Assembly (NCBI RefSeq): GCF_030323865.1
Contig: NZ_CP066362.1
Location: 62,001 to 126,000 of the forward strand
Reading direction: 5' to 3'
From: Pseudarthrobacter defluvii
GTDB taxonomy: Bacteria; Actinomycetota; Actinomycetes; Actinomycetales; Micrococcaceae
Length of the DNA: 64,000 nt
Positions within the stretch are counted from its first letter, which is position 1; each line of letters opens with the position of its first letter. This document shows positions 33,493 to 44,427 of this stretch, in pieces. Under the pieces are notes generated by a model. The model had not been told where the DNA came from, did not search any database, and saw only the letters and a list, made by a program, of their open reading frames with translations. The position numbers were made by a program, and so were the translations under genes.

Positions 33493-34279
33493 TCTGGACA
33501 TGCCCTCGGGAGAATATTCCACTGAGGGCATGAATGAAAGAACGGTCCTCATCACGGGAGCCGCCGGTGGGCTGGGAAGGGCGTTCGCGCTCGGCTTTGC
33601 CGGCCGCGGATACCGGGTGGCGGTGGCCGACATCAACCTCGAAGGTGCCGAACAGACCGCCAAGCTGGTCCGCGAGGCCGGCGCCGGCGCCGGCGCCGCA
33701 GCCTTCGCCGCCGACGTGACCGATGTGGACTCCACGGAGCAGCTCGCGAAAAGCTGCGCGGAGTTCGGGAACGGCCGTATCGACGTCGTCCTCAACAACG
33801 CCGCCGTCTACGCGGGGGTGACCCGCAGCCGCTTCGAGGACATCGATCCGGCCGAATGGGACCTGGTGATGAACGTCAACCTCAAAGGCCCCTGGCTGGT
33901 GACCCGCGCCGCCAGCCCCTACCTGGCCGAGGGCGGGCGCGTCATCAACCTCTCCAGCGCCACGATCTTCAGCGGCTCCGAACAATGGGCGCACTACGTC
34001 GCCTCCAAGGGCGGCGTGGTGGCCCTCACCCGGGTCATGGCCAAGGAACTGGGCCGGCGTGGGATCACGGTGAACGCCATCGCCCCGGGGTTCACTCTCA
34101 CCGAAGCCAGCTACGGGCTCATGGAAAACGCCGAGAACTACGGCGTGGACCGCGGGGCCATCAAACGCGCCAGCCAGCCCGAGGACATCGTGGGCGCCGC
34201 CCTGTTCCTCGCCGGGCCGGACAGCTCCTACTACACCGGCCAGACCATGGTGGTGGACGGCGGCCGGCAGTTCATCTGA
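33485..34279 (+). CDS. creG: Short-chain dehydrogenase/reductase, CreG-like
   Basis: Classical SDR of 264 aa. It has TGAAGGLGRAF (cofactor loop), DINLEGAE, NNAAVY, INLSSATIFSG with the catalytic Ser, YVASKGG (Tyr/Lys) and the C-terminal DSSYYTGQTMVVDGG. In the cre pathway CreG oxidises 4-hydroxybenzyl alcohol to the aldehyde. The ATG at 33485 overlaps the end of the previous gene, giving an N-terminal extension; an ATG at 33530 begins the SDR fold more directly (MNERTVLITG) and may be the true start. Specificity cannot be read from the sequence. Confidence 0.85.
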   Translation: MSDLDMPSGEYSTEGMNERTVLITGAAGGLGRAFALGFAGRGYRVAVADINLEGAEQTAKLVREAGAGAGAAAFAADVTDVDSTEQLAKSCAEFGNGRIDVVLNNAAVYAGVTRSRFEDIDPAEWDLVMNVNLKGPWLVTRAASPYLAEGGRVINLSSATIFSGSEQWAHYVASKGGVVALTRVMAKELGRRGITVNAIAPGFTLTEASYGLMENAENYGVDRGAIKRASQPEDIVGAALFLAGPDSSYYTGQTMVVDGGRQFI

Positions 34280-34329
34280 CCGGCCACCCCCGCCACCATC
34301 GAAACCAACTTCAACCAAGGAGGACCACA

Positions 34330-34650
34330 ATGCCAACGGTTCACTTCACCGACGCAGAAGGCACCGTCCGGGACGTCGAAGGCAACGCAGGCGATTCGGT
34401 CATGGAAACCGCGGTGCGCAACGGCGTCCCCGGCATCGTGGCCGAATGCGGCGGCTCGCTGTCCTGCGCCACCTGCCACGTCTTCGTCCGCGAGGACTGT
34501 GCCTCGCAGTTGCCCCCTATGGAGGACATGGAGGACGAGATGCTCTACGGCACCGCCGTGGACCGCGAGGACAACTCCCGGCTGTCCTGCCAGCTCCGCC
34601 TGACGGAAGAGCTCGAACTCTTCGTCACCACCCCCGAAACCCAGGTGTAG
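34330..34650 (+). CDS. creF: 2Fe-2S ferredoxin, CreF-like (adrenodoxin/putidaredoxin type)
   Basis: Small electron carrier of 106 aa. Cluster ligands are Cys40, Cys46, Cys49 and Cys87 in the C-x5-C-x2-C pattern (ECGGSLSCATC and RLSCQL). This is the vertebrate-type fold that donates to class I P450s. AAGGAGG immediately precedes the ATG. It sits between the SDR and the reductase and is the likely donor to the P450 at 29206. Confidence 0.9.
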   Translation: MPTVHFTDAEGTVRDVEGNAGDSVMETAVRNGVPGIVAECGGSLSCATCHVFVREDCASQLPPMEDMEDEMLYGTAVDREDNSRLSCQLRLTEELELFVTTPETQV

Positions 34651-34652
34651 CC

Positions 34653-35954
34653 ATGGGAACGCAGGCAGTGGAGCAGGAAACCGAAACGGCCACGGTTCCT
34701 ACCCGGACCGGGCTCCTGATCATCGGCGCCAGCCAGTCCGGCGTGCAACTGGCGGTATCGCTCCGGGCGCTGGGATTCGACGAACACATCACCCTCCTGG
34801 GGGACGAGGACCACCGCCCGTACCAGCGGCCGGCCCTGTCCAAGGAGTTCCTGCAGGGCACCGTGGAAAGCGAATCCCTCATCTTCCGGTCCAATGACTA
34901 CTGGGCCGAGCACAACGTGGACCTGGTCAAAGGCGAATATATCGTCCGGATCGACAAGGAACCGGACGGCTCCGGAGTGGCGCACGCCTCCTCCGGCCGG
35001 GAGTTTCCGTTCAAGCGGCTGGCCCTCACCGTGGGAGCCCGCGCCCGGAACCTGGAAATCGAGGGCAGCGGCCTGGACGGCGTGCTCTACCTCCGCAACG
35101 CCGACGACGCCCTGGCGCTGAAGGCCAAGGTGGGCGACGCCACGGATGTGGTGGTGATCGGCGGCGGATTCATCGGCCTCGAGGCCGCGTCCAGCCTGCA
35201 GAAGATGGGAAAGAATGTCACCGTGCTCGAGTTCGGCCCCCGCCTGGTGGGTCGGGCCGTGGGGGAGGAGACCGCCGAATACTTCCTGCAGGCCCACCGG
35301 TCCCGCGGACTGGACATCCGCCTCAACACCAGTGCGGCGCGCTTCACCGCAGACGACGGCGGCACGCGCGTTGCCGCCGTCGAACTCCAGGACGGGACGG
35401 TCCTGCCGGCACAGATCGTCCTGATCGGCATCGGCGTCATTCCCAACACCCAGCTGGCGGAACAGCTGGGCCTGGCCGTGGACAACGGCGTGGTGGTGGA
35501 CCGGTTCGCGCTGGCCTCCGACGGCACCACGGTGGCTGTGGGGGACGTCGCCAACATGCCCAACCCCGTTCCCGGCTCCGAGCCCGGGGAACGGATCCGG
35601 CTGGAAAGCGTCAACAACGCCATCGAGCACGCCAAAGTGGCCGCGTATTCGCTGACCGGACGGCGGGAGGAATACGCCGGCATCCCCTGGTTCTGGTCCA
35701 ACCAGGCCGACCTCAAGCTGCAGATCGCCGGGCTGTGCAGCGGCTACGACCAGACCGTGGTCCGGAACGACCAGGAACGCGGAAAATTCAGCGTCCTCTA
35801 CTACCGGCAGGGCCGCATCATCGCCGCGGACTGCGTGAACGCGCCGCTGGACTTCATGGCCGTCAAGAACGCGCTCGCCAAGGGCCTCAACATTCCCGCC
35901 GAAGCCGCCGCAGACCCCGGCACCCAACTCAAGACCATCACCACGGACAGCTAG
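34653..35954 (+). CDS. creE: FAD-dependent ferredoxin reductase, CreE-like
   Basis: NAD(P)H-ferredoxin reductase of 433 aa, putidaredoxin-reductase type. The FAD-binding motif is IIGASQSGVQLA, the NAD-binding motif is VVIGGGFIGLEAASSL, and VAVGDVANMP is the FAD-ribityl site. The C-terminal reductase domain (residues about 340-430) includes PWFWSNQADLKLQIAGL. The ATG at 34653 is 2 bp after the ferredoxin stop. It completes the class I P450 redox chain. Confidence 0.9.
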   Translation: MGTQAVEQETETATVPTRTGLLIIGASQSGVQLAVSLRALGFDEHITLLGDEDHRPYQRPALSKEFLQGTVESESLIFRSNDYWAEHNVDLVKGEYIVRIDKEPDGSGVAHASSGREFPFKRLALTVGARARNLEIEGSGLDGVLYLRNADDALALKAKVGDATDVVVIGGGFIGLEAASSLQKMGKNVTVLEFGPRLVGRAVGEETAEYFLQAHRSRGLDIRLNTSAARFTADDGGTRVAAVELQDGTVLPAQIVLIGIGVIPNTQLAEQLGLAVDNGVVVDRFALASDGTTVAVGDVANMPNPVPGSEPGERIRLESVNNAIEHAKVAAYSLTGRREEYAGIPWFWSNQADLKLQIAGLCSGYDQTVVRNDQERGKFSVLYYRQGRIIAADCVNAPLDFMAVKNALAKGLNIPAEAAADPGTQLKTITTDS

Positions 35955-35984
35955 CCGCGAGGCCGGCAAACCCGAAGGAGCATT

Positions 35985-36755
35985 ATGAGCACCCCCAAGA
36001 CGCAGTTTGCCCCGGCGGAGCCCGGCACTGCCGCCGGGAGCGCCCCCGGCACCGCACCGGACACGGGCGACGCCCTGGCCGATGCCTTCGCCGCCGCCTA
36101 CAGCGTCCGCCCCATCCCCGCCGCGGGTCCCGTGGACACCACCCCCATTGCCGGCACCCCCGCGGCCGTGGATTCGCTCGATGCGCTCTGGAAGGCAGTG
36201 GTCCACGAAACCAGGGCCCGCGGCAACGACATCCACCTGCCCATCTCTCTGGCCTTCGCCGAACGGCTGTGCCGGGCCTACCCGGACGCGGACGCCGAAC
36301 TGGTGCGGGTCGCCACGCTGCTGCACGACACCGGCTGGGCCCACGTGGATGAGTCCCGGATCCTTTCGGAAGGGTTCGCGGGGGACTGGCGCAAGGCCGC
36401 CATCCGCTATGAGCATGAGAAGCAGGGCTGCGACGTGGCACGCCGGGTCCTTCCCGGTCTGGGCTACACTCCCGGGTTCGTGGACAAGGTCTGCGCAATC
36501 ATCGACGGCCACGACACCCGGCCCGTGGCCCGCTCCCTGGAGGACGCGCTGATGCGTGACGCGGACAGGCTGTGGCGGTTCGACCACGCCGGCATCGCCC
36601 TGGCCTCATCCTGGTTCGGGATGGATCCCGCCACCTACACGGACCGGCTGGCCGCCGATATCATCCCCGAACTCATCACCGAGGCCGCCTTCGAGATGGC
36701 CACCGCGGACCTCGGCCGGTCCAACGCGCTGCTGAAGACGGCGGTGATCCGATGA
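35985..36755 (+). CDS. creD: HD domain phosphohydrolase, CreD-like
   Basis: HD-superfamily protein of 256 aa. The N-terminal 60 residues are Pro/Ala/Thr-rich and low-complexity. Motifs are H114-D115 (LHDTGW), YEHEKQGCDVARRV, IIDGHDTRP and RDADRLWRFDH. In C. glutamicum CreD removes the phosphate after P450 oxidation to release 4-hydroxybenzyl alcohol. A strong GAAGGAG lies before the ATG, and the stop overlaps the aldehyde dehydrogenase start (ATGA at 36752). A paralogue lies at 27500. Assigning the phosphatase role to this copy rests on position. Confidence 0.8.
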   Translation: MSTPKTQFAPAEPGTAAGSAPGTAPDTGDALADAFAAAYSVRPIPAAGPVDTTPIAGTPAAVDSLDALWKAVVHETRARGNDIHLPISLAFAERLCRAYPDADAELVRVATLLHDTGWAHVDESRILSEGFAGDWRKAAIRYEHEKQGCDVARRVLPGLGYTPGFVDKVCAIIDGHDTRPVARSLEDALMRDADRLWRFDHAGIALASSWFGMDPATYTDRLAADIIPELITEAAFEMATADLGRSNALLKTAVIR

Positions 36756-38269
36756 CCTCCGCTACGCATGACGCACCGGCCCTGGCCGCGCGGTCCGGCC
36801 TGGCCCTGCCGCACACCCACGTGGATACCATCTACGTCGACGGCGCCTGGCAGCCCTCCCGGGGCACCGGCAGGAATCCGGTCACCGACCCCGCCACCGG
36901 CGAAGTCTGGGGCTCGGTCCCGGACGGCACGCCGGAGGACGTGGACGCCGCCGTCGGCTCCGCCCGCAAGGCGTTCGGCGGCGGGTGGCCAAGGCTGGCA
37001 CCCTCCGAACGGGCCGCCTACCTGCTCCGGATCGCCGATGAAGTGGAGAAACGCGCCGACGATCTCTCCCTGACCAACTCCCGGGAGAACGGATCCCCGG
37101 TGGCCGAATCCTCCGGCGCCGCGGCCAACGCCGCCGGCATCCTGCGCTACTTCGCCACCCTGGCCGGGTACCTGGAAGAGGAGGACGTCCGTCCCTTCCC
37201 CCGCGGCGGCGGCGAATCCGTGGTGCGGCGCGATCCCCTGGGCGTCTGCGCCCTGATCGCCCCGTGGAACTTTCCCATCAACCTGGTGATGATCAAGCTG
37301 GCGCCCGCGCTGCTCGCCGGAAACACCGTGGTGATCAAACCGGCGTCGCCAACCCCGCTCTCCATCCGGGTGATCATCGATGCCATCGCCGCTGCAGGCG
37401 TCCCGGCCGGCGTGGTCAACCTGGTCACCGGCTCCGGCCGCCTGGGCGACGTACTGGTCAAGCACCCCGGTGTGGCCAAGGTGGCGTTCACTGGATCGAC
37501 GCCGGTGGGCCGGAAGATCGCCGCGGCCTGCGGTGAGCTGCTGCGCCCGGTCACGCTGGAGCTGGGCGGCAAGTCCAGCGCCATCGTGCTGCCGGACGCG
37601 GACCTGGACGCCATGTCCCGGGTGCTGATCAAGTCCTCCATGCGCAACACCGGGCAGACCTGCTACATCTCCACCCGCATCCTGGCCCCGGCCAGCCGTT
37701 ACGACGAGGTGGTGGACATGGTCACGGCCACCATCGCCGCCGGGAAGCAGGGCGACCCCCTGGATCCGGACACGGTGTTTGGCCCCTGCGCCACCGAAGC
37801 GCAGTACCGGACGGTCATGGAGTACGTCGAGTCCGGGCTGGCTGAAGGCGCCCGCGCCACCACCGGAGGGCGCCCTGCGTCGCTGACCGGAGGGCTGGAG
37901 AACGGCTACTTCATTGAACCCACGGTGTTCGCCGGCGTCACCCCTGACATGCGGATCGCCCGCGAGGAGATCTTCGGGCCGGTGATCACCATCCTCAAAT
38001 ACAACGACGCCGGTGGCAGCGTCGAAGAGGCAGTGGCACTGGCGAACAACACCGAGTTCGGCCTGGGCGGCCTGGTGTTCGGCCGGGACGAGGACGCCGC
38101 GCTCGCCGTGGCGGACCGCATGGACACGGGGTCAGTGGGACTGAACTTCTTCGCCTCCAACCACTCCGCCCCGTTCGGCGGCCGGCACGACTCCGGGCTG
38201 GGCACCGAGTACGGGATCGAAGGCCTCAACGCCTACCTGAGCTACAAATCCATCCACCGGAAGGCGTAG
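36752..38269 (+). CDS. creC: Aldehyde dehydrogenase, CreC-like (4-hydroxybenzaldehyde dehydrogenase)
   Basis: NAD(P)-dependent aldehyde dehydrogenase of 505 aa. It has PWNFPINLVMIKLAPALLAGN, FTGSTPVGRKIA, ELGGKSS with Glu270, NTGQTCYISTR with nucleophile Cys304, and EEIFGPVITILKYND. In the cre pathway it makes 4-hydroxybenzoate. The C-terminal GLNAYLSYKSIHRKA is typical of the family. It is the last gene of the block; the hairpin at 38292-38322 follows. Later steps (hydroxybenzoate hydroxylase, protocatechuate enzymes) are not in the window. Confidence 0.87.
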   Translation: MTSATHDAPALAARSGLALPHTHVDTIYVDGAWQPSRGTGRNPVTDPATGEVWGSVPDGTPEDVDAAVGSARKAFGGGWPRLAPSERAAYLLRIADEVEKRADDLSLTNSRENGSPVAESSGAAANAAGILRYFATLAGYLEEEDVRPFPRGGGESVVRRDPLGVCALIAPWNFPINLVMIKLAPALLAGNTVVIKPASPTPLSIRVIIDAIAAAGVPAGVVNLVTGSGRLGDVLVKHPGVAKVAFTGSTPVGRKIAAACGELLRPVTLELGGKSSAIVLPDADLDAMSRVLIKSSMRNTGQTCYISTRILAPASRYDEVVDMVTATIAAGKQGDPLDPDTVFGPCATEAQYRTVMEYVESGLAEGARATTGGRPASLTGGLENGYFIEPTVFAGVTPDMRIAREEIFGPVITILKYNDAGGSVEEAVALANNTEFGLGGLVFGRDEDAALAVADRMDTGSVGLNFFASNHSAPFGGRHDSGLGTEYGIEGLNAYLSYKSIHRKA

Positions 38270-38291
38270 GCAGTACAACTTCCACACAAAA

Positions 38292-38322
38292 GGTCCGGCC
38301 GGTGTCAGCCACCGGCCGGACC
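38292..38322. terminator. Terminator between the cre-like operon and the protease gene
   Basis: Perfect 13-bp stem (GGTCCGGCCGGTG) with a TCAGC loop. On the minus strand it is followed by TTTT, so it is a good intrinsic terminator for the protease transcript and may also stop the cre-like transcript. Confidence 0.8.
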
Positions 38323-38360
38323 CTCAGCGTCACGCCGCGGTCCGCTCCAAGGCGTCCGCG

Positions 38361-39344
38361 TTAAAGAGCGGAGGATGCGGAGTTGTATGCCTGCTGGATC
38401 ACTGAGCCCCAGTACGGGCCATACATTTTGGTGGAGTTGCTGCCGTAGCCGTAGCTGTTGACCGAGTTTTGGTAACCGCTGGAGCTGGTGCCGATGAACC
38501 AGGGTCCACCCGAGGAACCGCCCGTCATGTTGCACGGAATTCCCTGGCTGTTGAACTGGGGATTGTAGGGATCGTTGGTGGCGGTGCCGGAGCAGCTCTT
38601 CAGGGATTCGCCGTTGAACGGTGAGGCTGCCGGGTAGCCGAATGCCTTGTAGGCGAGACCACGGGCGGCGTTGAAGCTGACGCCGGAGGCTCCGACAACG
38701 TCGGCCAGGTTGCGGCCGTTGAGCTGGCTCATCACGGCAAAGCCCGTGTCGTACTCCATGCTGCCGGACGAGCTCCACTGGGTGGGGGCGTAAAGTGCCT
38801 TGGCGGTCCACTTTCCGTAGGGCGCGGAGCCATTCAGGTACGCGGGAACGAATGTGAACTTGGTGGCAAAGGCTCCCGGACCTTCGTTGAGGCAGTGGCC
38901 GGCGGTGGAGACTGTGTTCCTGTTGGTGGACGCCACCGAGTTTGCCGAGCAGACATAGTTCGTGCCGCCGAGGGTGAAGAACACCTTGCCGATGTGGGGC
39001 ACGGGGCTCTCGCTGGCGTTGGCCTTGGTCTGGATCTGGGGTGCGGAGCCCTGGATCCTGGTTTCCTGGCCCTTGGCCTGTTCCGGGAGCACTGCCGGGC
39101 TGGACTTCTGCCGGTCCACAGCCTTCTTCGCCAGAACGTCAGCGGGGATGGCCGAGCGCATGCGTTCGGGTGTCCAGTAGTCGGCGCCGGTGGTGTCGGT
39201 GACGGCCGCGCTGCTGACGCCGGCAACGTCCTTCGTGTCCGACGGTGCGGGAGCCGCCGTTGCCTGACCCGCTGAGCAGAGGGCGAACAGTGCTGCTGAA
39301 GTGAGGCTCATGAGGCTTGTGGCCAGAGTCCTGGTTGATGTCAT
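38361..39344 (-). CDS. Secreted trypsin-like serine protease
   Basis: Secreted enzyme of 327 aa. The signal peptide (TRTLATSLMSLTSAALFALCS, then ATAAPAP) is followed by a propeptide-like stretch to about residue 120, then the chymotrypsin-fold domain. The catalytic triad is visible as His150 (STAGHC), Asp199 (YDTGF) and Ser278 (GGSSGGP). Cys pairs are few, which suits an exported actinobacterial protease. I chose the ATG at 39344 because GAGGA precedes it; a longer frame to 39443 is AT-rich upstream DNA. It appears monocistronic. The target is unknown. Confidence 0.88.
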   Translation of the reverse strand: MTSTRTLATSLMSLTSAALFALCSAGQATAAPAPSDTKDVAGVSSAAVTDTTGADYWTPERMRSAIPADVLAKKAVDRQKSSPAVLPEQAKGQETRIQGSAPQIQTKANASESPVPHIGKVFFTLGGTNYVCSANSVASTNRNTVSTAGHCLNEGPGAFATKFTFVPAYLNGSAPYGKWTAKALYAPTQWSSSGSMEYDTGFAVMSQLNGRNLADVVGASGVSFNAARGLAYKAFGYPAASPFNGESLKSCSGTATNDPYNPQFNSQGIPCNMTGGSSGGPWFIGTSSSGYQNSVNSYGYGSNSTKMYGPYWGSVIQQAYNSASSAL

Positions 39345-39485
39345 AGCTGTCCTCGGTAGGTTCGGGTGAAGCGGACCTGAGTTGTGGTTCGCTGGGGATG
39401 AACCTATCACCGGTATGACAAGCTTGTAAATAATATTCTTCAATCAGTTAATGACTAAACGGATCTGTAATCTTTCGCACCAGGA

Positions 39486-40058
39486 CTAGGGCAGCCGTGA
39501 CGGCCGGAGCAGGCTTGGCTCGCCGGCCAGGCTGGAGTCCAGCGGCACCGGGCTGACCAGCACGGCGGGGCCGCGGTGCAGGAATCCGCTTGAGACGGCG
39601 CGGCAGCGGATGCCGCCGCGGCCTCGCATGGCGGGGTGCGCCCCTGGTGCCAGCATTTCGTTCATCCACGCGCAGGGCTGGGCGTGCCGCCCACCGTGCA
39701 GGGATACCGAGGAGCCGCCGGATTCCAGCACGAAGTCCTGCCCCAGCAGCGGGGCGAGCTGGGCTCCTCGCAACACCACGTTCCGGCGGGTCAACAGGGG
39801 ATTGAACGGCGCCGCGCCCAGTTCGGCGGCGATGGCTTCGAGGGATTCGACGGCGAACAGGGTCACCGCGGCATCCATGTGTGCGGCCTTGCCGAAGAAC
39901 CGGTCGCCCACGATGCCCTTGCCGGCCACCACCTCGGCCTGGTCCGCATCAGTGGTGGGGACGTCGGCGGCTCCGTCGCGGGCACGGCCGAAGTAGGCAT
40001 GCGCGGGTGAGACCAGCAGGTGCAGGATCTCGACGTCGTACCGGAAGTTTTCGGGCAT
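39486..40058 (-). CDS. MOSC domain-containing protein
   Basis: Soluble protein of 190 aa with a MOSC (molybdenum cofactor sulfurase C-terminal) domain. Visible parts are GIVGDRFFGKAAHMDAAVTLFAVES, RRNVVLRGAQLAPLLGQ, and HGGRHAQPCAWMNEML, which includes the conserved Cys thought to carry sulfide. MOSC proteins handle sulfur for Mo-enzymes or reduce N-hydroxylated compounds. The start at ATG 40058 begins MPENFRYD; a longer frame to 40547 overlaps the divergent hydrolase and is not coding. No molybdoenzyme is nearby. Confidence 0.85.
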   Translation of the reverse strand: MPENFRYDVEILHLLVSPAHAYFGRARDGAADVPTTDADQAEVVAGKGIVGDRFFGKAAHMDAAVTLFAVESLEAIAAELGAAPFNPLLTRRNVVLRGAQLAPLLGQDFVLESGGSSVSLHGGRHAQPCAWMNEMLAPGAHPAMRGRGGIRCRAVSSGFLHRGPAVLVSPVPLDSSLAGEPSLLRPSRLP

Positions 40059-40119
40059 ACGGCCAGCGTAAGCCAGGCCGGCATTGCAATCCTGCCGCCG
40101 GATGGAAGGATCAGGAACC

Positions 40120-41078
40120 ATGGACACCTCACCCAGCAACCGGACCAGCGCGCCGCCCCGAAGACGGACGGCCATTTTCTGGGTATCAGCGGTCTGTGCC
40201 GCAGCACTGGTGGGCGTTGCCCTGTGGATGTTGGCCGGCAATCCTGCCGTTCTGGGCGGCCACCCGTTGCTGCCGGGAATCCTGCTCGTTGCCCTTGCGG
40301 GGGGATTGGCGTGGGCGGTGCTGCTGTGGCTCCGCCGCGATGTCCCACGGCCCCGCTCCCGTGTCCGCGCCGTCGGTGCGTGGGCGGCCAGGCTTGCCGT
40401 TCTGGCGCTCGCTGCCGGCCTGGCCTGGCTCAACCCCTTCCCGTACCAGACGGGAGCGACGGCGGAGGCAGGCCCCGCGTCGGACCTCACTGTCACCGAA
40501 ACCGCCACCGCCATCACCATGTCACCCGAGGGAAGCACAACCACCAAAGGATTGGTCTTCTACCCCGGCGCACGCGTGGACGCCCGGGCCTACCAGGACA
40601 TCCTGGCCCCCGTGGTGGGGGCCGGGTACCGGGTGGTCATCCTGAAGGAGCCGCTCGGGCTCAGCCTGCTGGACGGCAACCAGGCCCGCAGTGCCATCCA
40701 GGACAACCCGGACATCACCACGTGGGCCGTGGGCGGCCACTCGCTCGGCGGTGTCTCTGCATCCTCGTTCGCCCTCCACAATGCTGAAATCAAGGGCCTG
40801 GTCTTGTACGCCTCCTACCCGGTGGAGTCGCTGCACGGCCGGACCGGTCTGTCAGTCCTGTCCGTCTCCGGGAGCAGCGATGGGCTGAGCACCCCTGCAA
40901 AGATCGATGCCTCCCGCCAGCTGCTGCCCGCTGACACCGAATTTGCCGCTGTCCGGGGCGGAGTGCATGCCTTCTTCGGCGACTACGGCAACCAGCCGGG
41001 CGATGGTGAGCCCGCCGTAAGCCGGGTATCCGCCCAGCAGCAGATCGCCGCGGCCACCGTGTCATTCCTCGGGCGGCT

Positions 41079-41082
<4 letters not shown>
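40120..41082 (+). CDS. Membrane-anchored alpha/beta hydrolase
   Basis: Protein of 320 aa with three hydrophobic segments near the N-terminus (about 18-40, 48-66 and 85-101), then an exported-side alpha/beta hydrolase domain. The nucleophile elbow is VGGHSLGGVSA, the oxyanion side is LVFYPGARVDARAY, and the terminal His lies in RGGVHAFFGDYG. It fits the PF12695 type seen in many actinobacteria. The RBS is GGATCAGGA before ATG 40120. It is divergent from the MOSC gene and its end overlaps the UvrA-like gene by 4 bp. The substrate is unknown; an esterase or lipase is likely. Confidence 0.85.
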
Positions 41083-43466
<2,384 letters not shown>

Positions 43467-43538
43467 GGTGTTCCCCCTCTTCCTGGAGCGGCGCCGGGCG
43501 GAGGCTGCGCTGGCAGCCGCCTGTCCGGCGTCGTCCGT

Positions 43539-43544
43539 TGTATA
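43539..43544 (-). promoter_or_regulatory. Possible -10 of the UvrA-like gene
   Basis: On the minus strand TATACA (43539-43544) sits in a short low-GC stretch inside an otherwise GC-rich gap, 73 bp upstream of the TTG start. No clear -35 is seen. Confidence 0.25.
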
Positions 43545-43561
43545 CGTGTCTGTTTATATGC

Positions 43562-43981
43562 CTAAGGCTGCTGGTTGATACGGACCGTGTTGCCGGCGGG
43601 ATCGCGGAAGGCGCAGTCCCGGATGCCGTACGGCTGGTCAATGGGTTCCTGCACAACGTCCGCGCCGGTTGCCTCCACTTTGGCGAAAGCGGCGTCCACG
43701 TCGGGGGAGGAGAGGACGATGGTGGCATAGGTGCCCTTGGCCATCATTTCGGTGATGGTGCGGCGCTCGTCCTCGGTGATGCCCGGGTCCACTGCCGGCG
43801 GGTGCAGGACGATGGAGACGTCCTTCTGGCCGGCGGGGCCCACGGTGATCCAGCGCATGGTGCCGCGGCCCACGTCGTTCCGGATTTCGAAGCCGAGCGC
43901 GTCGCGGTAGAAGGCCAGTGAGGCGTCGGGATCGGTGGCGGGGAGGAAGGTTGAGGAAATGTTGATGTCCATGCCAGTCAT
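43562..43981 (-). CDS. VOC family protein (glyoxalase/bleomycin-resistance fold)
   Basis: Small protein of 139 aa with the vicinal-oxygen-chelate fold: FLPATDPDASLAFYRDALGF at the N-terminus and IRDCAFRDPAGNTVRINQ at the C-terminus. Such proteins bind a metal or a drug or act as small dioxygenase or isomerase-type enzymes. The ATG at 43981 overlaps the stop of the AraC gene (ATGA), so the two are coupled. AraC-VOC pairs are common in actinobacteria. The function is not known. Confidence 0.85.
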   Translation of the reverse strand: MTGMDINISSTFLPATDPDASLAFYRDALGFEIRNDVGRGTMRWITVGPAGQKDVSIVLHPPAVDPGITEDERRTITEMMAKGTYATIVLSSPDVDAAFAKVEATGADVVQEPIDQPYGIRDCAFRDPAGNTVRINQQP

Positions 43982-44427
43982 GCTAGTAACGCCCCAACAG
44001 CCGGCGCTTCTCGATTCCTGACCGGTCTGCTGACCTGCTTTTCGACGCATGCAGGAATGCCCGCCGTTGCGCGTTCCGCCTCCTGCTTGTAGACACTCGG
44101 CGGCATGCCCACCAGCTCGCTGAAGCGGGTGCTGAACGTTCCCAGCGAGGAACAGCCCACGGCGAAGCAGACATCCGTGACACTGAGGTCGCCTTTGCGC
44201 AGCAGCGCCATGGCCCGCTCGATGCGCCTTGTCATGAGGTAGCTGTAGGGCGATTCGCCGTAGGCCAGCTTGAAGCGGCGGCTGAAATGGCCGGCGGACA
44301 TGTGCACGTCCTTCGCCAGCGATTCGACGTCCAGCGGCTTGGCGTACTCGCGGTCCATCCGGTCCTTGACCCGCCTCAGCTGGGTGAGTTCGCGGAGGTA
44401 GGGATCGGAAGGAGGGCTGCTGGTCAC
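43978..44427 (-). CDS. AraC family transcriptional regulator (HTH only), coupled to the VOC gene
   Basis: Regulator of 149 aa with both AraC helix-turn-helix motifs (DVESLAKDVHMSAGHFSRRF and LSVTDVCFAVGCSSLGTFSTRF, then FSELVGMPPSVYK). It lacks an N-terminal sensor domain, like the short regulators that act with a neighbouring effector gene. It starts at GTG (44425-44427) with a weak RBS; a longer frame to 45696 is antisense to the next genes and not supported. The coupled VOC protein may be its effector or target. Confidence 0.85.
   Translation of the reverse strand: MTSSPPSDPYLRELTQLRRVKDRMDREYAKPLDVESLAKDVHMSAGHFSRRFKLAYGESPYSYLMTRRIERAMALLRKGDLSVTDVCFAVGCSSLGTFSTRFSELVGMPPSVYKQEAERATAGIPACVEKQVSRPVRNREAPAVGALLA

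Noticed and set aside
34545..36587. Minus-strand frame of 680 codons
   Set aside because: Antisense to the ferredoxin reductase and HD hydrolase genes, which have clear motifs and ribosome-binding sites.
40059..40547. N-terminal extension of the MOSC protein
   Set aside because: It overlaps the divergent hydrolase gene and is low-complexity; the ATG at 40058 is sufficient.
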